Of a stretch of DNA of 64,000 bases, positions 32,947 to 41,535 are shown in pieces. Within the stretch, counting starts at the first letter, position 1. Each line of letters starts with the position of its first letter. Origin of the DNA: JANQPC01 sp039208375 (GTDB lineage: Bacteria; Pseudomonadota; Alphaproteobacteria; Rhodobacterales; Rhodobacteraceae). The notes beneath the pieces are model-generated. The model saw nothing but the letters and a program-made list of their open reading frames with translations, had not been told where the DNA came from and did no database searches. The DNA lies in NCBI GenBank assembly GCA_039208375.1, contig JBCCRC010000001.1:62001-126000 (forward strand). Direction: 5' to 3'. A program made the translations under genes and the position numbers.

Positions 32947-34971
32947 ATGACCGATTATCCCCACCTCCTCGCCCCGCTCGATCTGGGTTTCACCACGCTG
33001 CCCAACCGCGTGCTCATGGGCTCGATGCATACCGGGCTGGAGGAGACGAAGGATTGGAACCGCGTCGCCACCTTCTATGCCGAACGCGCGGCGGGCGGCG
33101 TGGCGCTGATGGTCACCGGCGGCATGGCGCCCAATCGCGAGGGCGGCGTCTTCCCCGGCGCCGCAGGGCTCTTCTCCGCCGATGATATCGCCAACCACCA
33201 GGGGGTTACGGATCGCGTGCACGGCGCGGGCGGCAAGATCGCGATGCAGATCCTCCATGCCGGGCGCTATGCCTATGGGCCCGAATGCGTGGCGCCCTCG
33301 GCGATCAAATCCCCCATTTCCCCGTTTGCGCCCAAGGCGCTCGATGAGGCGGGCATCGAAAAGCAGATCGCCGATATCGCCACCGCCGCCGCACGGGCGC
33401 GGGAGGCGGGCTATGATGGGGTGGAGGTGATGGGATCGGAGGGGTACTTCCTCAATCAGTTCCTCGTCACCCACACCAACACGCGCGAAGATCGCTGGGG
33501 CGGATCGTTCGAGAACCGCATGCGCCTGCCAGTGGAGGTGGTGCGCCGGGTGCGCGCTGCCGTGGGCGATGATTTCATCGTGATCTACCGGCTCAGCATG
33601 ATTGATCTCATCCCCAACGGCTCCACCTGGGATGAGGTGGTCACCCTGGCCCATGCCATCGAGGCCGCGGGCGCCACGATCCTCAACACCGGCATCGGCT
33701 GGCACGAGGCGCGCATTCCAACCATTGCGACGAGCGTGCCGCGCGGGGCTTTCACCTGGGTCACGAAAAAGCTCATTGGCACGGTCTCGATTCCTGTGAT
33801 CACATCGAACCGGATCAACACGCCCGAAGTGGCCGAAGCCGTGCTGGCCGAAGGCTGCGCCGATATGGTTTCGATGGCGCGGCCCTTTCTGGCGGACAGC
33901 CGTTTCGTGGAGAAGGCAAGTGCGGGCAGGGGGGCCGAGATCGTTCCGTGCATCGCCTGCAACCAGGCCTGCCTCGATCACACGTTCTCCGGTAAAATCT
34001 CGAGCTGCCTCGTAAATCCGCGCGCCTGCCATGAGACAGAGCTTGTGATCACACCGGCTGACACACCAAAGCACGTGGCGGTGGTGGGCGCGGGGCCGGC
34101 GGGGCTTTCGGCCGCCCTCACATGCGCCCAACGTGGGCATGCTGTGACACTTTTTGACAAGGCAAGCGACATCGGTGGGCAGCTCAACATGGCACGGCGA
34201 ATTCCGGGGAAGGAAGAGTTTCACGGGCTCGTTGACTACTATCGGCGGGCTGTTGCTGCCTCCGGCCTGACCGTGCGGCTCGGCCATGAGGTGCGCGCCC
34301 GCGAGCTTGCGGGCTTCGATGAGGTGGTTATTGCCACGGGGGTAACCCCACGCGATCCGGTGATCCCGGGGCAGGATGGCCCGAACGTGTTGAACTACAT
34401 AGATGTTTTGGCGCGACGCGCTGCAGTTGGCCCCCGCGTAGCAGTCGTGGGTGCAGGCGGGATCGGCTTTGATGTCACCGAGTTCTTGATCACCGAAGAG
34501 AGCCCTACCGAAGACCTTACCGCGTGGCTTGAAGAATGGGGGGTGGCCGACCCGGCGGAGCATCGCGGCGGCCTGAGCCCCGCGGGCCCGCAAACTACGG
34601 CGCCGTCGCGGCAGGTGACGCTCCTGCAACGCAAGGCTGAAAAGCTTGGGCGGCGCCTTGGAAAGACCACGGGCTGGATCCACCGCGCCGGGCTGCAAAT
34701 GAAAAATGTCCGCATGCTGGGCGGCGTAAACTACGAGAAGATCGATGCCGATGGTTTGCATATCACCTTTGGTGAAGGCCGCGAACGGCCCGAAGTGATC
34801 GCTGCCGATACGATCGTGCTTTGCGCCGGGCAGGTGCCCGCGCGAGGGCTTGCGGACGATCTTGCCGCCGCTGGGCAAACTGTTCACGTAATCGGGGGCG
34901 CGGATGTGGCGGCGGAACTCGACGCCAAACGCGCCATCGATCAAGGCACCCGGCTTGCCGCAAGCCTTTGA
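32947..34971 (+). CDS. fadH: NADPH-dependent 2,4-dienoyl-CoA reductase-like flavoenzyme
   Basis: This 674-aa protein has an FMN-binding TIM barrel of the Old Yellow Enzyme family (about 1-340: PNRVLMGSMHTGLEE, QILHAGRYAYGP, VMGSEGYFLNQFL, TREDRWGGSFENR), a [4Fe-4S] site CIACNQACLDHTFSGKISSC and a C-terminal FAD/NAD(P)H part beginning AVVGAGPAGLSAA near 375. This is the FadH layout; FadH reduces 2,4-dienoyl-CoA during beta-oxidation of unsaturated fatty acids. Dimethylamine-dehydrogenase-like enzymes share this layout, so the substrate is not certain. Confidence 0.88.
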   Translation: MTDYPHLLAPLDLGFTTLPNRVLMGSMHTGLEETKDWNRVATFYAERAAGGVALMVTGGMAPNREGGVFPGAAGLFSADDIANHQGVTDRVHGAGGKIAMQILHAGRYAYGPECVAPSAIKSPISPFAPKALDEAGIEKQIADIATAAARAREAGYDGVEVMGSEGYFLNQFLVTHTNTREDRWGGSFENRMRLPVEVVRRVRAAVGDDFIVIYRLSMIDLIPNGSTWDEVVTLAHAIEAAGATILNTGIGWHEARIPTIATSVPRGAFTWVTKKLIGTVSIPVITSNRINTPEVAEAVLAEGCADMVSMARPFLADSRFVEKASAGRGAEIVPCIACNQACLDHTFSGKISSCLVNPRACHETELVITPADTPKHVAVVGAGPAGLSAALTCAQRGHAVTLFDKASDIGGQLNMARRIPGKEEFHGLVDYYRRAVAASGLTVRLGHEVRARELAGFDEVVIATGVTPRDPVIPGQDGPNVLNYIDVLARRAAVGPRVAVVGAGGIGFDVTEFLITEESPTEDLTAWLEEWGVADPAEHRGGLSPAGPQTTAPSRQVTLLQRKAEKLGRRLGKTTGWIHRAGLQMKNVRMLGGVNYEKIDADGLHITFGEGRERPEVIAADTIVLCAGQVPARGLADDLAAAGQTVHVIGGADVAAELDAKRAIDQGTRLAASL

Positions 34972-35162
34972 AATCTGGCCCTCGCGGCCCGGATTCTGGC
35001 AAAACTGCACCGCATCTGTTGCCGAAAAGCTGCCAAATCGCGTTTCACAGCGAAAAACGATCCTCAACTTACCCCAAGATTGTCGGTCCCCAACCCCATT
35101 GTCGCCCGATTTCGTTCTCATACCGGCCTGGCTGGAGGGTAACGGGTAAAGAAGGTTGATGA

Positions 35163-36068
35163 ATGGACCGTTTGACCGAGATGGAAGCCTTCGCAACGGT
35201 CGTGGACCAGGGGGGGTTCACGGATGCTGCCAAGAAGATGGGGATTTCGAAGTCCGCCGTTTCCAAACATGTGTCCTCGCTGGAGGCGCGTCTGGGGGCG
35301 CGCCTTCTTAATCGTACCACGCGCCGTGTGAGCCCCACCGAGATTGGGCTGGCGTACTATGACCGCGCGCGCCGCGTTCTGAACGATGCTGGCGAGGCGG
35401 ATGCGCTTGTAACGTCGATGCAATCGGCGCCATCGGGCCTTTTGCGGATTTCGGTGGCCACGGATTTTGGGGTTAATCACCTCTCACCGGTATTGGGAGA
35501 CTTCCTTCAGGAGTTTCCTGAGATCACGGTGAACATGGTGCTGAACAATCGATATGTGGAACTCATTTCCGAGGGGTTCGACATGGCGATCCGGATTGGC
35601 GAGCTGGAAGACAGCACGCTTCGGGCGCGAAAACTGTGCGAGACCACCAAACGCATGATCGCGAGCCCTGCATATTTTGAGCAATATGGCCGGCCCGCGA
35701 AGATCGATGATCTAAATGAGCACAAGCTCTTGCACTACTCAAACCAGTCTTCCGGCAATGTGTGGAAGCTGACGGCGCCCTCGGGCGAGAAGCGTCAGGT
35801 CCGTACGACAGGCTGGCTGACGGTGAATGATGGCCAATCGCTGCTCAACGCCGCAATCTCGGGCCTTGGTATCGCCTATCTGCCGAGCTTCCTCTACGCC
35901 GAGGCGCTGGAAGCAGGGCAGGTGGAAGTGGCCATCCCGGATCTGCCGGTGGAAACGCAAGGTGTTTACGCCGTCTACCCCCCGGGCCGGTTCACCCAGC
36001 CAAAGGTGCGCGCGTTCATTGATTTCCTTGTGCACGCGTTCGCCGAAAAGGGGCCGGATGCCTGGTAA
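35163..36068 (+). CDS. LysR-family transcriptional regulator
   Basis: This 301-aa regulator starts MDRLTEMEAFATVVDQGGFTDAAKKMGISKSAVSKHV, the winged helix-turn-helix. The effector domain (about 90-300) contains ATDFGVNHLSPVLGDFLQEFPEI, MAIRIGELEDSTLRARKL and GLGIAYLPSFL, the pattern of the large DsdC/CrgA-like subgroup. Its targets are unknown: the upstream gene is in the same direction 191 bases away, a gap with no gene, and the downstream gene is convergent behind a terminator. Confidence 0.92.
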   Translation: MDRLTEMEAFATVVDQGGFTDAAKKMGISKSAVSKHVSSLEARLGARLLNRTTRRVSPTEIGLAYYDRARRVLNDAGEADALVTSMQSAPSGLLRISVATDFGVNHLSPVLGDFLQEFPEITVNMVLNNRYVELISEGFDMAIRIGELEDSTLRARKLCETTKRMIASPAYFEQYGRPAKIDDLNEHKLLHYSNQSSGNVWKLTAPSGEKRQVRTTGWLTVNDGQSLLNAAISGLGIAYLPSFLYAEALEAGQVEVAIPDLPVETQGVYAVYPPGRFTQPKVRAFIDFLVHAFAEKGPDAW

Positions 36069-36099
36069 GATCGGAATACGACGGTCGGGACAGTCGTTG

Positions 36100-36125
36100 A
36101 AAAGGGTGCCTGCGGGCGCCCTTTT
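36100..36125. terminator. Rho-independent-type terminator between lysR gene and ompA-like gene
   Basis: AAAAGGGTGCC-TGCG-GGCGCCCTTTT forms an 11-bp stem with one wobble pair. The A-run and T-run on both sides would serve both convergent genes. Confidence 0.75.
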
Positions 36126-36141
36126 CGCATATTTGCCCGCA

Positions 36142-37068
36142 TCATTCCGTGATTGTCTTGATCACCTCCACGCGCCGGTTCGCCGCGCGCCCATCCTCAG
36201 TCTGGTTCGATGCACGCGGCACGAGGTATCCAACACCCTCGGCCCGCAGCCGCCCCGGCGCGATCCCATGCGCCGCGATCAAACGTTGGCGTACGGCTTC
36301 GGCGCGGCGTTGAGACAACGCAATGTTTTGATCAAGCGCGCCTTCTGCATCGGTATGGCCGACAAGCACAACCTCGGAGCCAGGATTCTCATTGAGATAG
36401 GCAGCAAGCTCTGTCAGCGACGGGAAAGGGCCGGTGTCGAGCTCCGACGAGCCTGTCTGGAAAACCAGATCGCCCAGCAGTGCGCCACCCGTGACATCGA
36501 GCGCTTGTTCAATCGATTGGTTCGGTGTTGCTTCGGCCAGTGGCAGCGCAAAGCTTGGCCGGGCAGGTGCCCCACGTTCGGCGGCTGATTGGCCGATCCG
36601 CGTAATGTGCAAAAACCCGTCGGTTGCGCCCCGACTGGCCACAAGGGCAATTTGCTCAATCTGGGCTTCGGCCACGAGGTAATAGTAGTTGCCAAGATCC
36701 ACGTGCATGTCGGGTTCCGGCAAGAGATCTAGGGCGAAGCGGAAGTCAAAACCGCCACAAGCGGCATCCGCACACTCGAACAAAACGCTGTATCCGGCTT
36801 CAACAAGCTCTCCGCGGATCGGTTCGATCAGTTGCAGGGGCGTCAGGCTTGTGTCCGGCAGCACATAGGCTTCGCGCCGAACGATGCCTTCGGCGAGGAT
36901 CTCTTCCACCCTGCCTGTTTGCCAAGGCGCAACGGGCAGGCGATACGCTGTGCCGTCCACCTCGTCCGCCGCAGTCAAACGCGCGGCGTCGGGCAATTCA
37001 ACTGGGGTTGCGACGACCGTGGCCGGAGTGATCAGGGCAAAAACGGCGAGGGCATGCGCCGGCCTCAT
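36142..37068 (-). CDS. OmpA-family peptidoglycan-binding protein
   Basis: This 308-aa protein has a signal peptide (MRPAHALAVFALITPATVVA), an unassigned middle part with a Cys pair (ECADAACGGFDF) and a C-terminal OmpA/MotB domain: VFQTGSSELDTGPF, VVLVGHTDAEGALDQNIALSQRRAEAVRQRL, RAEGVGYLVPRASN and AANRRVEV. Such proteins tether to peptidoglycan in the periplasm. It overlaps the AhpD-like gene by four bases and closes a four-gene operon. Confidence 0.88.
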   Translation of the reverse strand: MRPAHALAVFALITPATVVATPVELPDAARLTAADEVDGTAYRLPVAPWQTGRVEEILAEGIVRREAYVLPDTSLTPLQLIEPIRGELVEAGYSVLFECADAACGGFDFRFALDLLPEPDMHVDLGNYYYLVAEAQIEQIALVASRGATDGFLHITRIGQSAAERGAPARPSFALPLAEATPNQSIEQALDVTGGALLGDLVFQTGSSELDTGPFPSLTELAAYLNENPGSEVVLVGHTDAEGALDQNIALSQRRAEAVRQRLIAAHGIAPGRLRAEGVGYLVPRASNQTEDGRAANRRVEVIKTITE

Positions 37069-37640
37069 CGCGCCTCGGCGTGGTATTCGGGATTGGGGCG
37101 CATGCCGGTGGCCGAGGCGACGCGGTTCGACATTGCGAAAAACCCGGCAACCGAGGCGATATCCCAGATGTCTCGATCCGAAAACCCGGCATCGCGAAGC
37201 GCTTGCCGATCGGGCTCTTCCACTGCGTGGCTGGCGCTGGCCAGTTTCTCTGTAAACAGCAGCATTGCGCGTTGGCGATCGCTCAATGCCGCCACCCGCC
37301 AGTTCATAACCATCGCTTCGCCTAGCGCGGGATCGCCCGAAAGCGCCCGCACAGCCGCGCCATGGGCCACCTGGCAGTAGTGGCAGCGGTTGATGGAAGA
37401 GGTGACAACGGCGATCATCTCACGTTCAAGCTTCGAAAGCCCGCTCTCACCTAGCATTAGATCGTTATAGAGCGCGGTAAACGCATCAAGCTTCGCGACA
37501 TCAAAGGCATAGGCGCGCAACACATTGGGAACGAGGCCCAGCTTCTCTGCACAAATATCAAAGTAGCGCTGCGTTTCTTCGGGCAGCGGATCGGCCATCG
37601 GCAGGTTGAGGGCGGTGGGTTGCTTATCCTCTGCGCGCAC
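37065..37640 (-). CDS. AhpD-like carboxymuconolactone decarboxylase-family protein
   Basis: This 191-aa protein most likely starts at a GTG (VRAEDKQPTALNLP) four bases after the GNAT stop, with a purine-rich AAAGGG upstream. The frame is open further up inside the GNAT gene. It carries the AhpD-type redox motif CHYC-X3-H in SSINRCHYCQVAHGAAV and ends in the peroxidase-related pattern GFSDRDIWDIASVAGFFAMSNRVA. The family includes alkylhydroperoxidase-like enzymes; the substrate is unknown. Confidence 0.85.
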   Translation of the reverse strand: MRAEDKQPTALNLPMADPLPEETQRYFDICAEKLGLVPNVLRAYAFDVAKLDAFTALYNDLMLGESGLSKLEREMIAVVTSSINRCHYCQVAHGAAVRALSGDPALGEAMVMNWRVAALSDRQRAMLLFTEKLASASHAVEEPDRQALRDAGFSDRDIWDIASVAGFFAMSNRVASATGMRPNPEYHAEAR

Positions 37641-37644
37641 GGGG

Positions 37645-38367
37645 CTACCCTTTCTTGATGCGGTAGTGATACCGTCCGGCGATCTCCATTCCAAGCGATT
37701 GGTAGAGGTGTCTCGCGGCCGTATTGCCGTGCGTTACGGCCAGGGCCACGTGCTGCGCGCCCTGTTCCTCGGCCCAAACCGCCAGCGCCTGCATCATGTA
37801 GCGCCCAGCACCTTTGCGCCGAAGTGCAGTGCGTGTTTCCAAGGCGTGGACCATGGCGATATCCCCGAACATTGCGGCGAAGCCAACGCCCGCCGGGCGG
37901 TCCGCCACGCGGCCCAGCGCCATCACCTTGGGCTCGGACGCCCGCGTCATCACGGCAAGCCGCGCGGGCCCGATGCCGCCCTCCGCCCAGATCTCTTCCA
38001 TGATCGCAAGGGGCGCCTCCATCAGGAAGGCGGAAACGGGCGGGGGCAGGTGCGCCAGCCGGCCCACCGGCGCGGCGTAAAGTAAAACCGGATCGATCCG
38101 ATCATACCCCCGAAGCGCCAGCGCTGTGTTTACCCTGCCATCGCCCTGCCGGATCCAGAAGAGCGGCCTTTGCCCCAACGCGCGCATCGCGTCTTCCGCT
38201 GCCGCAATATCGCCCGCGCCGAAGGTGTCTTCTGCCGAGGCAGCAGACACCCGCTTTCCCCCGCCTTGCCCGTCCCGAATCGCCCATGGCCCGAGCCGGG
38301 TAATGGAAGCCGCTGGCCAGGTGGCCTCTATCGCAGCGTAAAGCCGCGCGGGCGACAGACCGGTCAT
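37645..38367 (-). CDS. GNAT-family N-acetyltransferase
   Basis: This 240-aa protein has its acetyl-CoA site in the C-terminal half: AMVHALETRTALRRKGAGRYMMQAL with the R-x-x-G-x-G/A loop, then AVTHGNTAARHLYQSLGM. The N-terminal ~120 residues look like a second degenerate GNAT-like domain. The substrate is unknown. The start overlaps the CinA-like stop by four bases (ATGA). Confidence 0.87.
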   Translation of the reverse strand: MTGLSPARLYAAIEATWPAASITRLGPWAIRDGQGGGKRVSAASAEDTFGAGDIAAAEDAMRALGQRPLFWIRQGDGRVNTALALRGYDRIDPVLLYAAPVGRLAHLPPPVSAFLMEAPLAIMEEIWAEGGIGPARLAVMTRASEPKVMALGRVADRPAGVGFAAMFGDIAMVHALETRTALRRKGAGRYMMQALAVWAEEQGAQHVALAVTHGNTAARHLYQSLGMEIAGRYHYRIKKG

Positions 38368-39095
38368 GCGCCATCGTCTGGGAAAAGCGCGGCGAGTTCG
38401 GCGGTAGCCGCCGCGACGGCGCTGGCCTCCGTACCCCGCACGACGATATTCGCCCCATACGCGCCATTTTGGATGAAAGGGTAGGATCCGAAAGAAAGCT
38501 CAGGGTGCGCGGCGGCCAGCGTGGCCAGCGGCCCCGCGATATCGCCTTCGCCGCGATTGATGCGCAGCGTTTCGCTCAGAAGCGGTGCCCCGCCGGTTAG
38601 CGTGGGCAGCACGCTTGCAACCATGGTTTCGAAAATCGCAGGCACGCCGGCCATGACATGCACATTGCCGAGGGTGAAGCCCGGCGCGGCAGAGATCGGG
38701 TTTTCGATCAGGGCCGCGCCATCCGGGACGCGCGCCATGCGCAGGCGCGCGGCATTCAATTCCGTGCCCTGGCGCTCATAATGCGCTGCGAGCAGGGCGC
38801 GGGCATCATCGCGTACGTCGATTGGTGCGCCGAGGGCACGGGCGACGCAATCGGCGGTGATATCGTCATGGGTGGGCCCTATCCCGCCAGACGTGAAGAC
38901 GTGATCGAAGGCCGCGCTCAGAGCCTGCACCGCGGCTTCGATTGCGGAGGCTTCATCTGCAACCATTCGCACCTCGCGCAGATCAATGCCATGCATGGTG
39001 AGTTCTCGGGCAAGGTGATGCATGTTGGCGTCGCGCGTGCGGCCCGAAAGAATTTCGTCGCCGATCACCAGCATTGCCGCCGTTGGATTGCCCAT
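38364..39095 (-). CDS. CinA-like molybdopterin-binding domain protein
   Basis: This 243-aa protein starts MGNPTAAMLVIGDEILSGRTRDAN, with GGAG six bases upstream; the longer frame is not favoured. It contains VFTSGGIGPTHDDITADCVARALG, the MoaB/Mog-type signature. Proteins of this size carry only the N-terminal CinA domain and are called competence/damage-inducible protein A; some act as nucleotide pyrophosphatases. The nicotinamide-nucleotide amidase domain is absent. It opens the operon that runs to the ompA-like gene. Confidence 0.88.
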   Translation of the reverse strand: MGNPTAAMLVIGDEILSGRTRDANMHHLARELTMHGIDLREVRMVADEASAIEAAVQALSAAFDHVFTSGGIGPTHDDITADCVARALGAPIDVRDDARALLAAHYERQGTELNAARLRMARVPDGAALIENPISAAPGFTLGNVHVMAGVPAIFETMVASVLPTLTGGAPLLSETLRINRGEGDIAGPLATLAAAHPELSFGSYPFIQNGAYGANIVVRGTEASAVAAATAELAALFPDDGA

Positions 39096-39141
39096 CTCGC
39101 GCTCCTTGCTCCGCATTGACGCGCGGTATAGGTCGCCGTCC

Positions 39142-39852
39142 ATGCGCTTTCCAACCCCCCTCGTGCCCGGCCGGCTGATCCGCCGCTACAATCGGTTTCT
39201 CAGCGACGTTGTGCTTGAGAGCGGCCAAGCCGTGGTGGCCCATTGCCCGAATCCGGGCAGCATGATGGGGCTGAAGGATGAGGGCCTGCGCGTCTGGCTT
39301 GAGCCGAATGATGACCCCAAACGAAAGCTCAAATACGGTTGGCGGCTGGTGGAACTGGGGGCCGGACACTGGTCTGGCATCGATACGGGCGTGCCCAACC
39401 GGGTTGTGCGCGAAGCGCTTGAGGCGCGCGCCGTGCCGGAGCTGGCGGAATACGCAACAGTGCGCCCGGAAGTGAAGTTCGGCGAAAAGAGCCGCGTGGA
39501 TTTTCTGTTGCGGCAGGCGGGGTTGCCAGACGCCTATGTTGAAGTGAAGAACGTCCACCTCCGCCGCAACGGCACGCTTGCGGAGTTTCCCGATAGCGTC
39601 ACATCCCGCGGCGCAAAGCACCTGCGAGAACTGTCCAACATGGTGGCGGCGGGCCACCGCGCGGTGATGTTCTACCTGATCCAGCGCACCGATTGCACCG
39701 CATTTGCGCTGGCCGACGATCTCGATCCCGCATATGCCGCGGCCTATGATGAGGCAGTGGTGGCGGGTGTTGAGATGATCGCCTACGGCACCCGCATCTC
39801 GCCGGAAGGCGTTTGGCTGGGCGGCCCGATAGCGGTGAAAAAACGCCTGTGA
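39142..39852 (+). CDS. sfsA: SfsA family protein
   Basis: This 236-aa protein starts MRFPTPLVPGRLIRRYNRFLSDV. Motifs are AHCPNPGSMMGL, GIDTGVPNRVVREAL, KSRVDFLL and the PD-(D/E)XK-like YVEVKNVHL, then FPDSVTSRGAKHLREL. SfsA was named for sugar fermentation stimulation and is thought to act as a DNA/RNA-binding nuclease. The start lies 46 bases from the divergent cinA-like gene. map follows on the same strand after 51 bases. Confidence 0.93.
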   Translation: MRFPTPLVPGRLIRRYNRFLSDVVLESGQAVVAHCPNPGSMMGLKDEGLRVWLEPNDDPKRKLKYGWRLVELGAGHWSGIDTGVPNRVVREALEARAVPELAEYATVRPEVKFGEKSRVDFLLRQAGLPDAYVEVKNVHLRRNGTLAEFPDSVTSRGAKHLRELSNMVAAGHRAVMFYLIQRTDCTAFALADDLDPAYAAAYDEAVVAGVEMIAYGTRISPEGVWLGGPIAVKKRL

Positions 39853-39903
39853 TCGCGCGTGACTGGCAGAATGCCTGCGTGTGACTTATTTAAGGCGCGT
39901 GAG

Positions 39904-40746
39904 ATGATGGAGCTTGTCGTGGACGATCGGCACAACAGCCGTTTAACGAAAGACGGCATACGGATACACGATCCGAGCGAGTTTGCCGGCATGCGCAAGG
40001 CCGGCGATCTGACTGCGCGTATCCTCGATGCACTGGCGGCGGAGGTGTTTCCGGGTCAGACCACGGCGGCCATCGATGATCTTATCACCCGTATGGTCGA
40101 TGAGGCGGGCGCAACCTCGGCCACCATCGGCTACAAAGGCTACCAGCACGCAAGCTGTATCTCGGTGAACCATGTCGTGTGCCACGGCATCCCGGGCCCC
40201 AAGGTGCTGAAGGATGGCGATATCCTCAACATCGATGTGACCGTGATCGTGGATGGCTGGTACGGGGATTCAAGCCGAATGTACGTGGCCGGCAAGCTCA
40301 GCCGTAAGGCGGAGCGGTTGATCCAGGTCACTCACGATGCGCTCTTCAAGGGGATCGAGGCCGTGCGCCCCGGCAATACGTTCGGCGATATCGGCGCAGC
40401 GATTCAGGCCTACGTGGAAGGTAATCGCATGTCGGTCGTGCGTGATTTCTGCGGGCATGGATTGGGCCGTGTGTTCCACGCACCCCCCAACGTGTTGCAC
40501 TACGGGCGCCCCGGCACGGGCGCGATCCTTGAAGAAGGTATGTTCTTTACCATCGAACCGATGGTGAACCTCGGGCGTCCCGAAACCAAAGTTCTCGCGG
40601 ATGATTGGACTGCGGTGACGCGTGATAAATCCCTTTCCGCCCAGTTCGAACACTCCGTGGGCGTCACGGCCGACGGCTGCGAAATCTTCACGCAGTCGCC
40701 CGGCGGGCGCTTCCATCCCACCTGGGCCACCGAGGCCCTAGCCTAG
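39904..40746 (+). CDS. map: Type I methionine aminopeptidase
   Basis: This 280-aa enzyme removes N-terminal Met from new proteins. Metal ligands are visible as the Asp pair in NIDVTVIVDGWYGDSSRMY, His in DFCGHGLGRVFH, Glu in MFFTIEPMV and Glu in QFEHSVGV; the substrate His is in HVVCHGIPG. The ATG used follows AAGG at eight bases; another ATG lies directly after it and a GTG 15 codons earlier. The stop shares CTAG with a convergent small gene. Confidence 0.95.
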   Translation: MMELVVDDRHNSRLTKDGIRIHDPSEFAGMRKAGDLTARILDALAAEVFPGQTTAAIDDLITRMVDEAGATSATIGYKGYQHASCISVNHVVCHGIPGPKVLKDGDILNIDVTVIVDGWYGDSSRMYVAGKLSRKAERLIQVTHDALFKGIEAVRPGNTFGDIGAAIQAYVEGNRMSVVRDFCGHGLGRVFHAPPNVLHYGRPGTGAILEEGMFFTIEPMVNLGRPETKVLADDWTAVTRDKSLSAQFEHSVGVTADGCEIFTQSPGGRFHPTWATEALA

Positions 40747-40982
40747 CGCAGGAAGCTTGGCAGTTGCGGGGCGGGATCGTCTTCCCCCCGCGCGCGCCGC
40801 CATTCGATCAGGATCTCCGGCACCCCACCGCGCGCCGCACCGATATCGCCCATCAGCGCCCAGCTTGTGCGCGGCGGCTTGCGCTCTGCCTCGCGCCCGG
40901 TGAGGGCTATTGGATCTGCGGTTTGGGCCACCATGGGCAAACCGTAACGCGCTCGGGCGCGGCCTGCCAGCGTTTCAGGCAT
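40743..40982 (-). CDS. Small unknown protein coupled to rsmD
   Basis: This 79-aa frame starts MPETLAGRARARYGLPMVAQ and overlaps the rsmD stop by eight bases, which suggests translational coupling. The protein is basic to neutral, with RRARGEDDPAPQLPSF at the end and no membrane segment or Cys. No family is recognised. Its stop shares CTAG with the convergent map gene. Confidence 0.6.
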   Translation of the reverse strand: MPETLAGRARARYGLPMVAQTADPIALTGREAERKPPRTSWALMGDIGAARGGVPEILIEWRRARGEDDPAPQLPSFLR

Positions 40983-41535
40983 GGCGCAGGAAGGTAAGCC
41001 AGGATTGGCCGGAATTGCGTGTGCTGAGAGCGGAAAAGTGCGGGGGCGCCGCCTGTGTGCCCGATTCCTCCCAAATCACCAGCGCGCCCGGGGCCAGCCA
41101 ACCGCCGTCGCGCGCCACCGTCAGCGCCCGGGTGCCGAGGTTCAGCCCATAGGGCGGATCAAGGAACACAAGATCGAACTTGTCCAGCGTCCAGGGCGCC
41201 AGCTTCGTGGCGTCGTGGCGCACGATCCGGGCCCGGGGGCCTGCGTCAAGCATGGCGATGTTTTGTGCAATCAGCTCCTGCGCCCCACGGGCGTTTTCGA
41301 CGAAGTAAGCCTCCGCAGCGCCACGCGACAGCGCTTCAAGCCCAAGCGCCCCTGTGCCCGCAAAGAGATCCAGCACCCGAGCGCCCTCTATGGGGTGCTG
41401 CACCGCGCCATGGGTGAGAATATTGAAAAGGCTTTCACGCAGCTTGTCGGAGGTGGGCCTGAGTTGGGTGACTGTATCGCCTTTCGCGATTGCGGCTAGT
41501 TTCCGGCCGCGCCATGTACCGCCGATGATCCTCAT
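40975..41535 (-). CDS. rsmD: 16S rRNA (guanine966-N2)-methyltransferase RsmD
   Basis: This 186-aa protein starts MRIIGGTWRGRKLAAI, a diagnostic RsmD beginning. It has RPTSDKLRESLFNIL, the SAM-binding VLDLFAGTGALGLEALSRGA and the catalytic FLDPPYGLN. It methylates G966 of 16S rRNA during 30S assembly. The ATG overlaps the stop of the upstream FAD reductase gene (ATGA), so it depends on that transcript. Confidence 0.93.
   Translation of the reverse strand: MRIIGGTWRGRKLAAIAKGDTVTQLRPTSDKLRESLFNILTHGAVQHPIEGARVLDLFAGTGALGLEALSRGAAEAYFVENARGAQELIAQNIAMLDAGPRARIVRHDATKLAPWTLDKFDLVFLDPPYGLNLGTRALTVARDGGWLAPGALVIWEESGTQAAPPHFSALSTRNSGQSWLTFLRHA

Noticed and set aside
32866..35196. 776-codon minus-strand frame opposite the dienoyl-CoA reductase gene
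   Set aside because: Composition is His/Arg-rich with no fold signatures; it is the GC-driven antisense shadow of the real gene.
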